DNA from: Acetonema longum DSM 6540
Lineage (GTDB): Bacteria > Bacillota > Negativicutes > Sporomusales > Acetonemataceae
Length of the DNA: 64,000 bases
Assembly (NCBI RefSeq): GCF_000219125.1
Contig: NZ_AFGF01000049.1
Location: 1-64,000 of the forward strand
Direction of reading: 5' to 3'
Every line of letters begins with the position of its first letter. The first letter of the stretch is position 1. The notes beneath the pieces were generated by a model that worked only from the letters and a program-made list of their open reading frames with translations, ran no database searches and had not been told where the DNA came from. Shown piece after piece: positions 25,440-33,652 of the stretch. The translations under genes and the position numbers were made by a program.

Positions 25440-25680
25440 GGGAACCGTTGAAAAAGGCTCATCTGCGCCGTTCGCGCGTCCTCGCCGCGCTGCAATCAGA
25501 ATTCACGACTTTTCAGAGAGTGCTAATAGTAGCTGATCTCTCAAAAGCGAAAGGTCATCTGAGCTGTGCGGAGACGCAGCGCGTCTCTCTTGCCTCGAAT
25601 CTGAACCCTTTTGAACGGTTCCAGATTCGAGGCTGCAGATGGGTTTTGCAACAGGCTCTCAGCAATGTCATGGAATAAGA
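25440..25680. repeat. ACCGTT palindromic element, copy A
   Basis: Left end GGAACCGTTGAAAAAGGCTC and right end CCCTTTTGAACGGTTCC form terminal inverted repeats. The interior holds GAGACGCAGCGCGTCTC, TCAGAATTCACGACTTTTCA and TCATCTGAG blocks also found in copy B at 33.4 kb. A flanking piece GATTCGAGGCTGCAGATG recurs at other copies. No protein is encoded. It fills the asnB-ymaF interval apart from the ymaF terminator. Confidence 0.8.
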
Positions 25681-25721
25681 TATGCAGCGAAAGGCAATTT
25701 GGTTATACTCTGACGTTCCAA

Positions 25722-25752
25722 AACAGGGAGGCTGCCGCCGGCAGCCTCTTAG
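25722..25752 (-). terminator. Terminator of ymaF
   Basis: GAGGCTGCC/GGCAGCCTC hairpin with a 3-4 base loop, followed on the minus strand by CCCTGTTTTGG. The T tract is modest. Confidence 0.6.
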
Positions 25753-25758
25753 GGGCTC

Positions 25759-26151
25759 TTATTCTTCCTCTTCGTCCGGGCGATTGTAGACAGCCGAACA
25801 GATATCCAGATTCGTGGCTAAACCGCTAACGCCGTTGACGGGGTGAGAATGGCCGGCCTGCACGCTGCTGACACCGGCATAATAGTGAGCGTGCTGGGTT
25901 TGAAAATTCGTAGCCGTATCAGTGACCAGATCAAACCAATGCCAATGTCCATCCACAAAGGAAGTCCTGACCCGAATGCGATGGACATGGGATCGCCCTT
26001 CGGCCCGGGCCGGAGCGGTGACACCGGTGATTACATGCTGATGGGAATTGGCAACGCCAGTTTCGGCAGTATAAGTATGCACATGAACGAAATTCCGTTC
26101 ATCGCGATTATCTGGCAGTTCATGATGGCGGTCAGCTTCATTGACAGACAT
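25759..26151 (-). CDS. ymaF: YmaF-family His-rich protein
   Basis: 130 residues with repeated His-x-His pairs (HVHTYT, SHQHVITG, SHVHRI, GHWHWF, QHAHYY, GHSHPVNG) spaced about every 20 residues. The pattern of short beta strands each carrying an H-x-H matches the YmaF family of Bacillus and clostridia, whose function is unknown. Metal binding is a fair guess from the ligand density but not shown. ATG at 26151 is 10 bases after GCAGGAGG; an earlier TTG is too close to the site. The C-terminus is acidic (DEEEE). Confidence 0.82.
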   Translation of the reverse strand: MSVNEADRHHELPDNRDERNFVHVHTYTAETGVANSHQHVITGVTAPARAEGRSHVHRIRVRTSFVDGHWHWFDLVTDTATNFQTQHAHYYAGVSSVQAGHSHPVNGVSGLATNLDICSAVYNRPDEEEE

Positions 26152-26203
26152 GTACAGCAAACCTCCTGCATTTTATTGATGCTATAGCATATGCCGCAAA
26201 ACA

Positions 26204-26248
26204 AAAAAAGGAGACTGTACAAATCAAAATGATTTGTACAGTCTCCCG
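26204..26248 (-). terminator. Terminator of the lipoprotein gene
   Basis: A perfect 18-bp stem starting GGAGACTGTACAAATCA with a short loop and a T7 tail on the minus strand, 5 bases past the stop. Confidence 0.93.
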
Positions 26249-26252
26249 GACC

Positions 26253-26711
26253 TCAGATATTGGCCAGCAATTGGGCAAGTACTCTATATTTAGCATTTTC
26301 CAGGATTTGATCATTGGACACGATATACCATTCATCATTAATTCGCTCCAGACCAACGGCCTGAAAATTCAGCTTGAAACTATCCTCTTGCTGAACCGTC
26401 ACAATCACGGCGGCGAAATCGCCTTGCTGAGCTACTTTTTTCACCGACAGCAAATTGGTGTGTTTGATTTCTTTACCGGACATTCCGGCTAACAAGTTGG
26501 CGACAGACTTGGTACCTGACAGAGAATCCGGCGACACATAGGTAGCGGCTTGTCTAAAGTTCTGTTCCTTCGCATTCTTAAACGCAGTTGAAATTACTCC
26601 TTCCGGAGTTAAGCCCAAAACCCGTTCGCCCTTCTTGCCGCCGCAGCCTCCTAAAACAGCGGACAGGGCAAAAACGGCCAGCATCAGCAGGATCAAATAT
26701 TTCTTATTCAT
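26253..26711 (-). CDS. Lipoprotein with an NTF2-like (DUF4878-type) domain
   Basis: 152 residues. A lipoprotein signal with lipobox LGGC near residue 23 gives a lipidated Cys. The mature part begins GGKKGERVLGLTPEGVISTAFKNA and has the helix-then-sheet pattern of DUF4878/lumazine-binding-like NTF2 folds, ending with the typical RINDEWYIVSN strand. Such proteins are envelope-bound with no known activity. AAAGGA lies about 12 bases before the ATG. It is monocistronic with a strong terminator. Confidence 0.8.
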   Translation of the reverse strand: MNKKYLILLMLAVFALSAVLGGCGGKKGERVLGLTPEGVISTAFKNAKEQNFRQAATYVSPDSLSGTKSVANLLAGMSGKEIKHTNLLSVKKVAQQGDFAAVIVTVQQEDSFKLNFQAVGLERINDEWYIVSNDQILENAKYRVLAQLLANI

Positions 26712-26818
26712 ATATAGTATGTGTTCCTTTCTGTTATTGCAATGTTGTTATGTATACTATATCACACTTCAAATAGTCAGTCATGCTTTTTGCCATTTCA
26801 TTTCCGTGGAATCTTTTT

Positions 26819-27763
26819 CTAGAGTTCTATTCCCTTGCTGTGCTTATCCGTATACATCGCCTGGTCAGCTACGCCGAGCAATTGGTCGGCGCTGGCCCCG
26901 TCGGCAGGGTATACCGCTGTGCCGATGCTGGCGCTGACGTGAAACTGCCTGCCATCAATCCGGATGGGTTGTTCAATCGCCTGCAGAATTTTATCAGCTA
27001 TCTTTTGCAGCGCCTGGCCGCCGGCCACCGATGTCAACAGAATGGTAAACTCGTCTCCTCCCATGCGGGCGACGGCATCGGTCTTGCGGACGCAGGCAGT
27101 GATCCGGTCAGCAATAATTTTTAAGGCTTGATCACCGGCGTTATGTCCGGCGGAATCGTTGATTTGCTTAAAACGGTCTAAATCCAGGTATATGACGCCA
27201 ATTTTGTTGTTCGCTGTTTTTGCCCTGGCAAGGGCAGCATTGATACAGTCCTGAAAGTGCAATCGGTTGCCCAGCCCGGTCAGGAGATCATGATAGGCCA
27301 TATGCTGCATGGATCGCTCCTGCTTTTTCTGTTCGGTGATATCGGTCATTTGACCGATAAAATGCAGGGAATTTCCCTGATGGTCTCCGAGCAGCGCAAT
27401 ATACAGCCGGATAAACAAAAACTGACCGTCTTGCCGGACAAACCGCTTCTCAAGCACCATGCGGGTTTTCTTGCCGCGGGCCAGTTCCCGGGACAGACAC
27501 CGTTCGTCCCAGTCATCCGGGTCAATGATGTCCTGAAGCCGCATGTTTAATAACTCACTCTCGGAGTAGCCGATCAGATCGCACATGGCCGGATTCACCC
27601 GCTCAAACCTGCCGGTAAAGTCGGCGATCAGCATGCCGATGGGCGCATATTCAAAAATCAGGCGAAACCGTTCCTCACTGGCCAAGAGAGCCTCGTTTGT
27701 CTCACGACAGGCCTGTCCTGTATAAAAGGGACTATAGACCCGGTATTGTTCCACCGCTTTCAT
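26819..27763 (-). CDS. PAS-GGDEF diguanylate cyclase
   Basis: 314 residues, cytoplasmic. A PAS domain (about 25-150) begins ERFRLIFEYAPIGMLIADFTG, with a PAC tail HFIGQMTDITEQK. The GGDEF domain (about 155-314) has the intact active site RMGGDEFTIL near 233 and an upstream RKTD inhibitory site for c-di-GMP feedback. It should make cyclic di-GMP in response to a signal on the PAS domain. GAGGAGGG lies about 9 bases before the ATG. An HD-GYP protein that could degrade c-di-GMP is encoded 2 kb away. Confidence 0.92.
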   Translation of the reverse strand: MKAVEQYRVYSPFYTGQACRETNEALLASEERFRLIFEYAPIGMLIADFTGRFERVNPAMCDLIGYSESELLNMRLQDIIDPDDWDERCLSRELARGKKTRMVLEKRFVRQDGQFLFIRLYIALLGDHQGNSLHFIGQMTDITEQKKQERSMQHMAYHDLLTGLGNRLHFQDCINAALARAKTANNKIGVIYLDLDRFKQINDSAGHNAGDQALKIIADRITACVRKTDAVARMGGDEFTILLTSVAGGQALQKIADKILQAIEQPIRIDGRQFHVSASIGTAVYPADGASADQLLGVADQAMYTDKHSKGIEL

Positions 27764-27907
27764 CCTTCTGCACCCTCCTCGCCTGGAAATAACGGCTTAT
27801 CTCCATAATCTCAATCGAACAACTATGGAAATATTCGATAAAATGAAAAATTTTCCTGCTTTAAGAAACTTTTTGAAAAAAAGGTTAATTATTGAAATCG
27901 AAAAATA

Positions 27908-27940
27908 AAAAAACCGTCGTCTACACGGAGGACGGTTTTC
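27908..27940 (-). terminator. Terminator of the pentapeptide-repeat gene
   Basis: AAAACCGTC/GACGGTTTT stem followed on the minus strand by TTTATTTTT, about 30 bases past the stop. Confidence 0.85.
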
Positions 27941-27969
27941 CCGGAAAATTCCGGCCGATTCTACATGAG

Positions 27970-28686
27970 CTATGGATTTGTCAACTGCTTCTCTCCATTC
28001 GTCCAGACAGCGCCTACCAGGTTGGCACTGGTAAAATCCGCGCCGTCGGTGATTGCATGTTCAAGATCCGCGTCCCGCAAATCTGCGTTTTGCAGGTTGG
28101 CTTCCTGCAGGCGGGCATATTTCAACCGGGTGTTTTGCAGGTTGGCCTGGCGCAGATCAGCTTTGATCAGATGGGCGCTTTCCAGGAGCGCCTGATCCAA
28201 TCTGGCCTGCTGCAGATTAGCCTGAGCCAGATTGGCGCCGCAGAGGTCACTGCCGCTTAATACGGCTCCGGCCAGATCGGCTTTGTCCAAGGCGGCATTT
28301 TTCAGGCTGCTATACTGTAAACTGGCGCCTCGCAGGTTAGCTTCAGACAGCTTAGCGCCGCTTAAATCAGCGTTGACCAGTTTTGCTCCGTGCAGGTCAG
28401 CCTGAAGCAAGCTGGCGTACGATAGGTTGGCATCGCGCAAATTCGTGCCGGCCAGATTGGCACGCCGTAATTGAGTGCTATATAAATTGGCGCCTTGGAG
28501 ATTGGCCCCTTCAAGATTGGCTCCTGCTAAGTTCATTCCCTGCAGGTTGGCGCCGGCTAAATTTCCACGGGGACAACTTCCGGTGATGCGCAATTTGTTT
28601 AAATCGTCCGCATTATAGCCATAAACGGTCACGTTCCCAGTCAAAACAATAAGGCATATCAACACTAAAACGAAGATCCGGTTCAT
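27970..28686 (-). CDS. Exported pentapeptide-repeat protein
   Basis: 238 residues. An N-terminal signal peptide (FVLVLICLIVLTGNV, probable cut near VYG) is followed by roughly 35 tandem A(N/D)LxX pentapeptides from about residue 40 to 225, for example GANLQGANL and KADLAGAVL. These fold as a right-handed quadrilateral beta helix. Cytosolic forms (Qnr, MfpA) mimic DNA and protect gyrase, but an exported one must do something else. AAGGAGG lies about 6 bases before the ATG. The gene has its own terminator. Confidence 0.88.
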   Translation of the reverse strand: MNRIFVLVLICLIVLTGNVTVYGYNADDLNKLRITGSCPRGNLAGANLQGMNLAGANLEGANLQGANLYSTQLRRANLAGTNLRDANLSYASLLQADLHGAKLVNADLSGAKLSEANLRGASLQYSSLKNAALDKADLAGAVLSGSDLCGANLAQANLQQARLDQALLESAHLIKADLRQANLQNTRLKYARLQEANLQNADLRDADLEHAITDGADFTSANLVGAVWTNGEKQLTNP

Positions 28687-28822
28687 ATCAACCCTCCTTA
28701 GTATGATGTATTTTCAAGACATCAGTAATAAATTCCTGCCCGCATACAAAAAAAATACCATATTTTTGAAATCTCGTAAAAGGATTCATTGCTTTTGATC
28801 GATAGGTTACGTTACAATACAA

Positions 28823-28870
28823 AAGATTCATTGATGCGATTACTTAAAGATTCATTGATGCGATTACTTA
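28823..28870. repeat. Perfect 24-bp tandem duplication
   Basis: Two exact head-to-tail copies (28823-28846 and 28847-28870), each beginning AAGATTCATTGATGCG and ending ATTACTTA. They lie between a weak promoter (TACAAT at 28813-28818) and the ribosome site of the radical SAM gene. Confidence 0.95.
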
Positions 28871-28887
28871 AGGAAGGCAGACAGCAC

Positions 28888-29811
28888 ATGGCGGAAAAAA
28901 TCCAAAACCTGGGCAACGTATTGGCCCGTTGTCAATTATGTCCCCGTCGCTGCGGCGTGAACCGGTTGGGTGGGCAAACCGGCTTTTGCAGGGCAGGATT
29001 AAGTCCCCGCATAGCCCGGGCCGCGCTGCATTTTTGGGAAGAGCCCTGCATTTCAGGAAAGCGGGGATCGGGTGCCGTCTTTTTTTCTCACTGTAACCTG
29101 CGGTGCGTTTTCTGCCAAAATGCTTGCATTAGTCACCAGGGCTGGGGCAAAGATATTTCTATTGAACGGCTGGCGGAAATTTTTCTGGCCCATGAAGCCA
29201 ACGGCGCTCATAATCTGAACCTGGTCACCCCCACTGTCTGGACGCCCCATATCCTGGACGCGCTCGACCGGGCCAAAGCCGCCGGTTTTTCCCTGCCGGT
29301 GGTTTATAACAGCAGCGGCTATGAGGCTCCCGAAACCATCGAAGCCTTAGCCGGCCAAGTGGACATTTATCTGCCTGATCTGAAATATTACAGCGAACGC
29401 CCTGCCCGGCTCTTTTCCCAGGCAACCGACTACTTTTGGCATGCTTCCCGCGCCATCGAACTGATGGCTGCTCAGATCGGCCAACCGGTCTTCGACGGCA
29501 GCGGTATCATGCGGCGGGGCATGATCGTCCGTCATCTGGCCTTGCCGGGATTACTGGAAGATTCGAAGAATATCATCAGTTATCTGTTTCATACTTACGG
29601 CAATTCGGTTTATCTCAGTCTGATGAACCAATACACGCCCCTGGGGCCGACACTCCCGCCGCCCCTTAACCGCCCGCTGCCGGCCGACGACTATGACCGC
29701 CTGGTTGATTATGCTGCCGCTTTAGGCTGGGAAAACGCCTTTATGCAAGAAGGCAGCGCCACTGTCTCAGAAAGTTTTATTCCGCCTTTCGATCTGACCG
29801 GGGTCGACTGA
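28888..29811 (+). CDS. Radical SAM protein (PflA/PflX-like activating-enzyme type)
   Basis: 307 residues. An N-terminal cysteine region, CQLCPRRCGVNR with a later CRAG, precedes the radical SAM motif CNLRCVFCQN near residue 70. The pattern fits the PflX-like subgroup related to pyruvate formate-lyase activase and AmmeMemoRadiSam proteins. The target is unknown and no glycyl-radical enzyme is adjacent. ATG at 28888 has AAGGAAGG about 9 bases upstream. An open frame continues upstream through the duplication, encoding KDSLMRLL twice, so a longer N-terminus cannot be excluded. Confidence 0.85.
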   Translation: MAEKIQNLGNVLARCQLCPRRCGVNRLGGQTGFCRAGLSPRIARAALHFWEEPCISGKRGSGAVFFSHCNLRCVFCQNACISHQGWGKDISIERLAEIFLAHEANGAHNLNLVTPTVWTPHILDALDRAKAAGFSLPVVYNSSGYEAPETIEALAGQVDIYLPDLKYYSERPARLFSQATDYFWHASRAIELMAAQIGQPVFDGSGIMRRGMIVRHLALPGLLEDSKNIISYLFHTYGNSVYLSLMNQYTPLGPTLPPPLNRPLPADDYDRLVDYAAALGWENAFMQEGSATVSESFIPPFDLTGVD

Positions 29812-29961
29812 GACATTCATCCTAAATTTCGCGGAAAAAGTGCAGGATTTTTTCTTTTCACCGGTGAATTACTGTAAAGTTATACTTCCGACATTAACGA
29901 ATTCAGCGTCAGCAGCGATTGTAGCAAAAAGGGAGGGGAACCTGCTGCATGGCCAAAAAAA

Positions 29962-31080
29962 ATGGCAATCCACGATATTGAACCCGGTATGATGATAGCA
30001 AAACCTGTTGTTAATGCCAATAACAAAGTATTACTTTTTCCCGGAACGAAGTTAACACGCTCTCTCATCGCTTTATTAAGCGGACCTTGGAATATCAGCT
30101 CGGTGACCATCGCCGAACCCGATGATAACATAAAGCCCCTGCCTGTCCAACCGGTCAGACAAAAACAGGAGCCGGAGAAGTTGCCGGCAATCCCCCATAA
30201 AAACATCCCATATAAATCCCTGCAGAAATTATTCTTCAACAATTATTCCAGTACATCTGACCGCGTCAGTCAAATCTTCGAGACCTATCTGAACACAAAA
30301 AAACTGCCTTTTTTAGAATTGAGAGATACATCCACCATGGTTTACCATTCATTGGTAGAAACCAACGGCTCGATGCATTTTCTGCTGTTGCAGGACCACC
30401 ATCAGGGCGATTACCTGGCGCGCCATTCTCTGGCGGTAGCTGTGGTGTCCGGCATCATCGGCAAGTGGCTGGAAATGAATCCGGTTGATATCAAGCAGCT
30501 AGTCTTTGCCGCCTTGCTGCATGATATTGGAAAGACCATGCTGCCTTTATCCCTGCAAAGCGGTCAGAATCTAACGACAGATACCGAAAAGGAATTGTAC
30601 CGGATGCATCCCGGACATGGAGCCGAAATTCTTAGCCCGTTGAAAGGGATTCCCCGGGAGATTGTTCTGGCCGTAGAACAGCACCACGAGTATATGGATG
30701 GTACAGGCTTCCCCAAAAAGCTGCCGGGAAATTCCATTCATCTGTATGCCAGAATCATTGCCCTTGCCGATACCTTTCACACTCTGGGCGGCGACTCGGA
30801 ACATCCCAATCCTTTTGATATCAGCGCCAAACTGCAGCAGGACCTGAACGGAAAGCTGGACCCAGCCCTCTGCGATCTTTTCGCCAGGCGCATGTCCGAC
30901 TATTTATTCAGCAACGATGTGCTTTTAAGCGACGGCAACCAAGCCGAGGTAATCTTCCTGCCCCATACCGAGGCCAACAAGCCGGTGGTCCGTACCAAAA
31001 ATGGCGATTTTATCGACTTAAGACGCCGCCAGGGAATTACGATCACCGGGATTATCAAAAAAAGTCCGGACCTAATTTAA
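29962..31080 (+). CDS. HD-GYP domain protein (c-di-GMP phosphodiesterase type)
   Basis: 372 residues from ATG 29962. An N-terminal region IHDIEPGMMIAKPV, common before HD-GYP domains, is followed by the HD motif LLHDIGK near 185 and the GYP motif as HHEYMDGTGFP near 240 (Phe for Tyr). It likely hydrolyses c-di-GMP. The ribosome site GGGAGGGG lies 23 bases from this ATG but 10 bases from another ATG at 29949. That ATG opens MAKK and is out of frame by one base across an A8 run; seven A residues would restore one frame. The gene may be phase-variable, use slippage, or contain a base error. Confidence 0.85.
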   Translation: MAIHDIEPGMMIAKPVVNANNKVLLFPGTKLTRSLIALLSGPWNISSVTIAEPDDNIKPLPVQPVRQKQEPEKLPAIPHKNIPYKSLQKLFFNNYSSTSDRVSQIFETYLNTKKLPFLELRDTSTMVYHSLVETNGSMHFLLLQDHHQGDYLARHSLAVAVVSGIIGKWLEMNPVDIKQLVFAALLHDIGKTMLPLSLQSGQNLTTDTEKELYRMHPGHGAEILSPLKGIPREIVLAVEQHHEYMDGTGFPKKLPGNSIHLYARIIALADTFHTLGGDSEHPNPFDISAKLQQDLNGKLDPALCDLFARRMSDYLFSNDVLLSDGNQAEVIFLPHTEANKPVVRTKNGDFIDLRRRQGITITGIIKKSPDLI

Positions 31081-31087
31081 AATTTTC

Positions 31088-31140
31088 GCAACGTTTCCGA
31101 AAGGTTCAACTGCCAGACGCAGATGAACCTTTTTCAACAA
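31088..31140. repeat. Short decayed ACCGTT-type element
   Basis: GAAAGGTTCA and TGAACCTTTTTC form an inverted repeat around CAGACGCAGA, matching the end motifs of the larger elements. It can also act as a terminator hairpin after the HD-GYP gene. Confidence 0.5.
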
Positions 31141-31159
31141 TTTTTAAGGAGCATTGCCT

Positions 31160-32380
31160 ATGTCCACGCTAAAGATCTACCATCAGAATGCCTACTGCCG
31201 GGAGTTTACCGCTGAAGTCCTGACGACAACCCTCAGGTCAGACAGTGGCTATGATATTGAGCTTGACCGAACCGTCTTTTACCCGGAAAGCGGCGGGCAG
31301 CCTTATGACACAGGATCCCTGAATGGCATACCGGTCATTGCCATGCGGCAGGAAGGCGACAAAATCATCCATACCACTCCTATGCCTCTGGCAGCCGGGC
31401 CGGTAACCGGAGTCATCGACTGGGGCCGGCGCTACGACCATATGCAGCAGCACAGCGGTGAGCATGTACTGTGCGGAGCAGCCTTCAATCTCTATGGCGC
31501 CAACAATGTCGGTTTTTCCCTGGGACCGGCGGTCAGCCATATCGATCTGGATCTGGAGACCCTGTCGGAAGATCAGGTCAAAGCCCTGGAACAGGCTGCT
31601 AACCAGGCAATCTGTGATTGCCGCCCGGTAAAGGCCCAGATGGTCACCGGCGATGAGTTATCCCGATTTCCGCTGCGCAAGGGATTGTCTAAGTCCTTCT
31701 CCCACATCCGGTTAATCGAAGTACAGGACTTTGACTGCTGTCCCTGTGGCGGCACTCATGTGGCCAATACCGGTGAAATCGGGCTCATTAAAATTCTGAC
31801 CTGGGAAAAGAAAAAGAAGGCTGTCCGGGTCCACTTTGTCTGCGGCAAACGCGCTCTGGATGATTATGCGGTCAAGCATGCCATTCTGCAGCAGCTTGCC
31901 GTCAGCCTCTCAGTCACGCCCTACGAAGTGGGGAAAGCCTATCTTCTCCGCCAGGATAAACAGGAACATCTTCAGCGGGAACTGACGACAGCCAAAAAGA
32001 CGATTGCCCGCTATCTGGCCCGGGAGCTGCATCAGGCGGCCGAGATGATCCATCAGGTTAAAATCGTGACCTTTATCCAGCCAGTTCAGGAGGCTGGAGA
32101 GATTGCCGATCTGACGAACTGCCTGATGGAGTATCCGGATACAATCGCTCTGGTAGCAGGCATCCAGGCCGAGACCAACCGGGCCTTCCTGCAGTTTGCC
32201 GCTGCCTCCGGTATAACCGTTAATATGACTCAGGAACTGAGAAAAATCCTGCCCCAGATTGGCGGCAAAGGCGGCGGCACAGCTTCAGCCGCGCAGGGCG
32301 GCTGCCCGGCTGATCAAGCCATCGGCGAGGCGATAGCTCAGGCCAGGGCCAGCATCTCCGCCTCATTGCCCTTGTCCTGA
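31160..32380 (+). CDS. Alanyl-tRNA editing protein (AlaX/AlaRS-editing type with DHHA1 tail)
   Basis: 406 residues. The editing domain has ELDRTVFYPESGGQPYDTG and the zinc ligands HSGEH near 98-102 and CPCGGTH near 195-200, as in AlaRS and AlaX, which hydrolyse Ser-tRNA(Ala) or Gly-tRNA(Ala). The C-terminal part, ending KILPQIGGKGGGTASAAQGG, is a DHHA1 domain, and a coiled coil joins the two. No aminoacylation domain is present, so this acts only in trans. ATG at 31160 has GGAG 8 bases upstream. The Mn-riboswitch leader of the next gene follows. Confidence 0.88.
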   Translation: MSTLKIYHQNAYCREFTAEVLTTTLRSDSGYDIELDRTVFYPESGGQPYDTGSLNGIPVIAMRQEGDKIIHTTPMPLAAGPVTGVIDWGRRYDHMQQHSGEHVLCGAAFNLYGANNVGFSLGPAVSHIDLDLETLSEDQVKALEQAANQAICDCRPVKAQMVTGDELSRFPLRKGLSKSFSHIRLIEVQDFDCCPCGGTHVANTGEIGLIKILTWEKKKKAVRVHFVCGKRALDDYAVKHAILQQLAVSLSVTPYEVGKAYLLRQDKQEHLQRELTTAKKTIARYLARELHQAAEMIHQVKIVTFIQPVQEAGEIADLTNCLMEYPDTIALVAGIQAETNRAFLQFAAASGITVNMTQELRKILPQIGGKGGGTASAAQGGCPADQAIGEAIAQARASISASLPLS

Positions 32381-32388
32381 GAAAGAAA

Positions 32389-32417
32389 TTGACGCACAAT
32401 TGCAACCATGTTACAAT
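32389..32417 (+). promoter_or_regulatory. Promoter of the TerC leader
   Basis: TTGACG, 17-base spacer, TACAAT. The start is predicted near 32424, so the mRNA has a leader of about 290 bases. Confidence 0.8.
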
Positions 32418-32441
32418 AAAAGACAGAAAAAGCTTTATTTT

Positions 32442-32549
32442 GCTCAAAGGAAACGGCCTTAGAGACGCCCGAAAACAAGGCGATAGCCCAGAAGGTGGTC
32501 GCCTGCTGGCTTTGTTGACGCATCATCGCTAACAAGCAAGACCTTTGTC
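32442..32549 (+). ncRNA. yybP-ykoY-type (Mn2+) riboswitch
   Basis: The 3' half closely follows the family pattern: GGCTTTGTTGACGCATC, a short hairpin, then AACAAGCAAGACCTTTG. The closing helix is CAAAGG at 32445-32450 with CCTTTG at 32542-32547. The 5' loop reads GGAAACGGCCTTAGAGACGC where the usual GGGGAGUAGC would be expected, so this copy is divergent. A terminator immediately follows and shares ACCTTTG with the closing helix, so Mn2+ binding should prevent termination. It precedes a TerC-family gene, the most common target of this riboswitch. Confidence 0.78.
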
Positions 32550-32571
32550 AGGACAAAGGTCTTCTTTTCTA
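32538..32571 (+). terminator. Riboswitch-controlled terminator
   Basis: AAGACCTTTGTC/GACAAAGGTCTT with a short loop and CTTTTCT tail. Its first strand overlaps the aptamer closing helix. The TerC start is 140 bases further on. Confidence 0.85.
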
Positions 32572-32712
32572 CTTGTTGCTTAAGGCCAATCCGAAAGGCG
32601 CAGGACGGTACGTGAATTTTTGCTCAGGGATAGCTGCCTGTCTTTCAGCGGATATGCTAACGTATTGCCGGATTCACTGTCGTCCATACTATTTTTAGGA
32701 GGGATTGGAATT

Positions 32713-33393
32713 ATGGCACCGGAACCCAACTTTTTTACTGCCGTACTTACGATTATAGCAATTGACCTGGTGCTGGCAGGTGATAACGCCGTGGTAATCG
32801 CCCTTGCATCCCGCAACTTGCCGATACACCAGCGAAAAAGGGCTATTTTCTGGGGCACATGCGGCGCGGTTTGTGTCAGAATTTTAATGACTGCCATTGC
32901 GCTTTGGCTGATGCGGATCCCTTTTTTACAAGCTGTCGGCGGACTGGTGCTGATACCGGTAGCTGTCCACCTGCTCACTAAGAAGGATGAAGGACCCTCG
33001 GATATCGAGGCCAGCGACAATCTTTTCGCCGCTATCAAAACCATTATTGTGGCGGATGCCATTATGGGGGTTGACAATGTTTTGGCCATCGCCGGCGCCT
33101 CTCACGGCAATATGCTGCTGGTCATCTTCGGGTTGGCGGTCAGCGTGCCCATCGTGGTTTGGGGCAGCAGCTGGCTGTCGGATTTAATGAATAGATATCC
33201 GGTTCTGGTTTATGGCGGCGCCGGGATACTGGCTTGGACAGCAGGTTCCATGATCGTTCACGACAAACGGATAGGAGCTTTCCTCGAAGCCAGCTGGTCT
33301 CCTCTGCTTTGGCTGATCCCCGTTGTCATTACCGTCTGTGTGCTGGTCATCGGTAAAATGAAAAAAGAACAGTCGGCTATCCAGGAATCTTAA
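32713..33393 (+). CDS. TerC-family membrane protein (YjbE type)
   Basis: 226 residues with about seven membrane helices. The family motif IDLVLAGDNAVVIALASRNLP lies in the first helix, and a matching acidic motif ADAIMGVDNVLAIAGAS in the second half; the Asp residues are thought to bind Mn2+. TerC proteins of B. subtilis (YkoY, YceF) export manganese and metalate secreted enzymes. ATG at 32713 has AGGAGGG 9 bases upstream. Control by the upstream yybP-ykoY leader fits Mn2+ efflux. Confidence 0.9.
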   Translation: MAPEPNFFTAVLTIIAIDLVLAGDNAVVIALASRNLPIHQRKRAIFWGTCGAVCVRILMTAIALWLMRIPFLQAVGGLVLIPVAVHLLTKKDEGPSDIEASDNLFAAIKTIIVADAIMGVDNVLAIAGASHGNMLLVIFGLAVSVPIVVWGSSWLSDLMNRYPVLVYGGAGILAWTAGSMIVHDKRIGAFLEASWSPLLWLIPVVITVCVLVIGKMKKEQSAIQES

Positions 33394-33418
33394 TATTTTT
33401 AACTTCATACTAGAACCC

Positions 33419-33652
33419 GGGACCGTTCAAAAAGGTTCAAATGCAAGGCAAGAGAGACGCTCTGCGTCTCCGTGCTGAAGAATTCAGATGACTTTTCACT
33501 CATAAGCGGTCATTTATTATTACCACTCTCTGAAAAGTCATGAATTCTGATACAGCGCAACGAGGACAGGCGTGAGACTGGTACGTTCGGAGGGTATGTC
33601 AAACGCCCGCACGAGACTGAAGTGGCGCAGATGAGCCTTTTTCAACGGTCCC
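33419..33652. repeat. ACCGTT palindromic element, copy B
   Basis: Left end GGGACCGTTCAAAAAGG, right end CCTTTTTCAACGGTCCC. Inside are GAGACGCTCTGCGTCTC, an inverted pair TTCAGATGACTTTTCA/TGAAAAGTCATGAATTC and GTACGTTCGGAGGGTATG, all shared with other copies. Its right 54 bases are read as the C-terminus of the D,D-carboxypeptidase on the minus strand. Confidence 0.85.
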
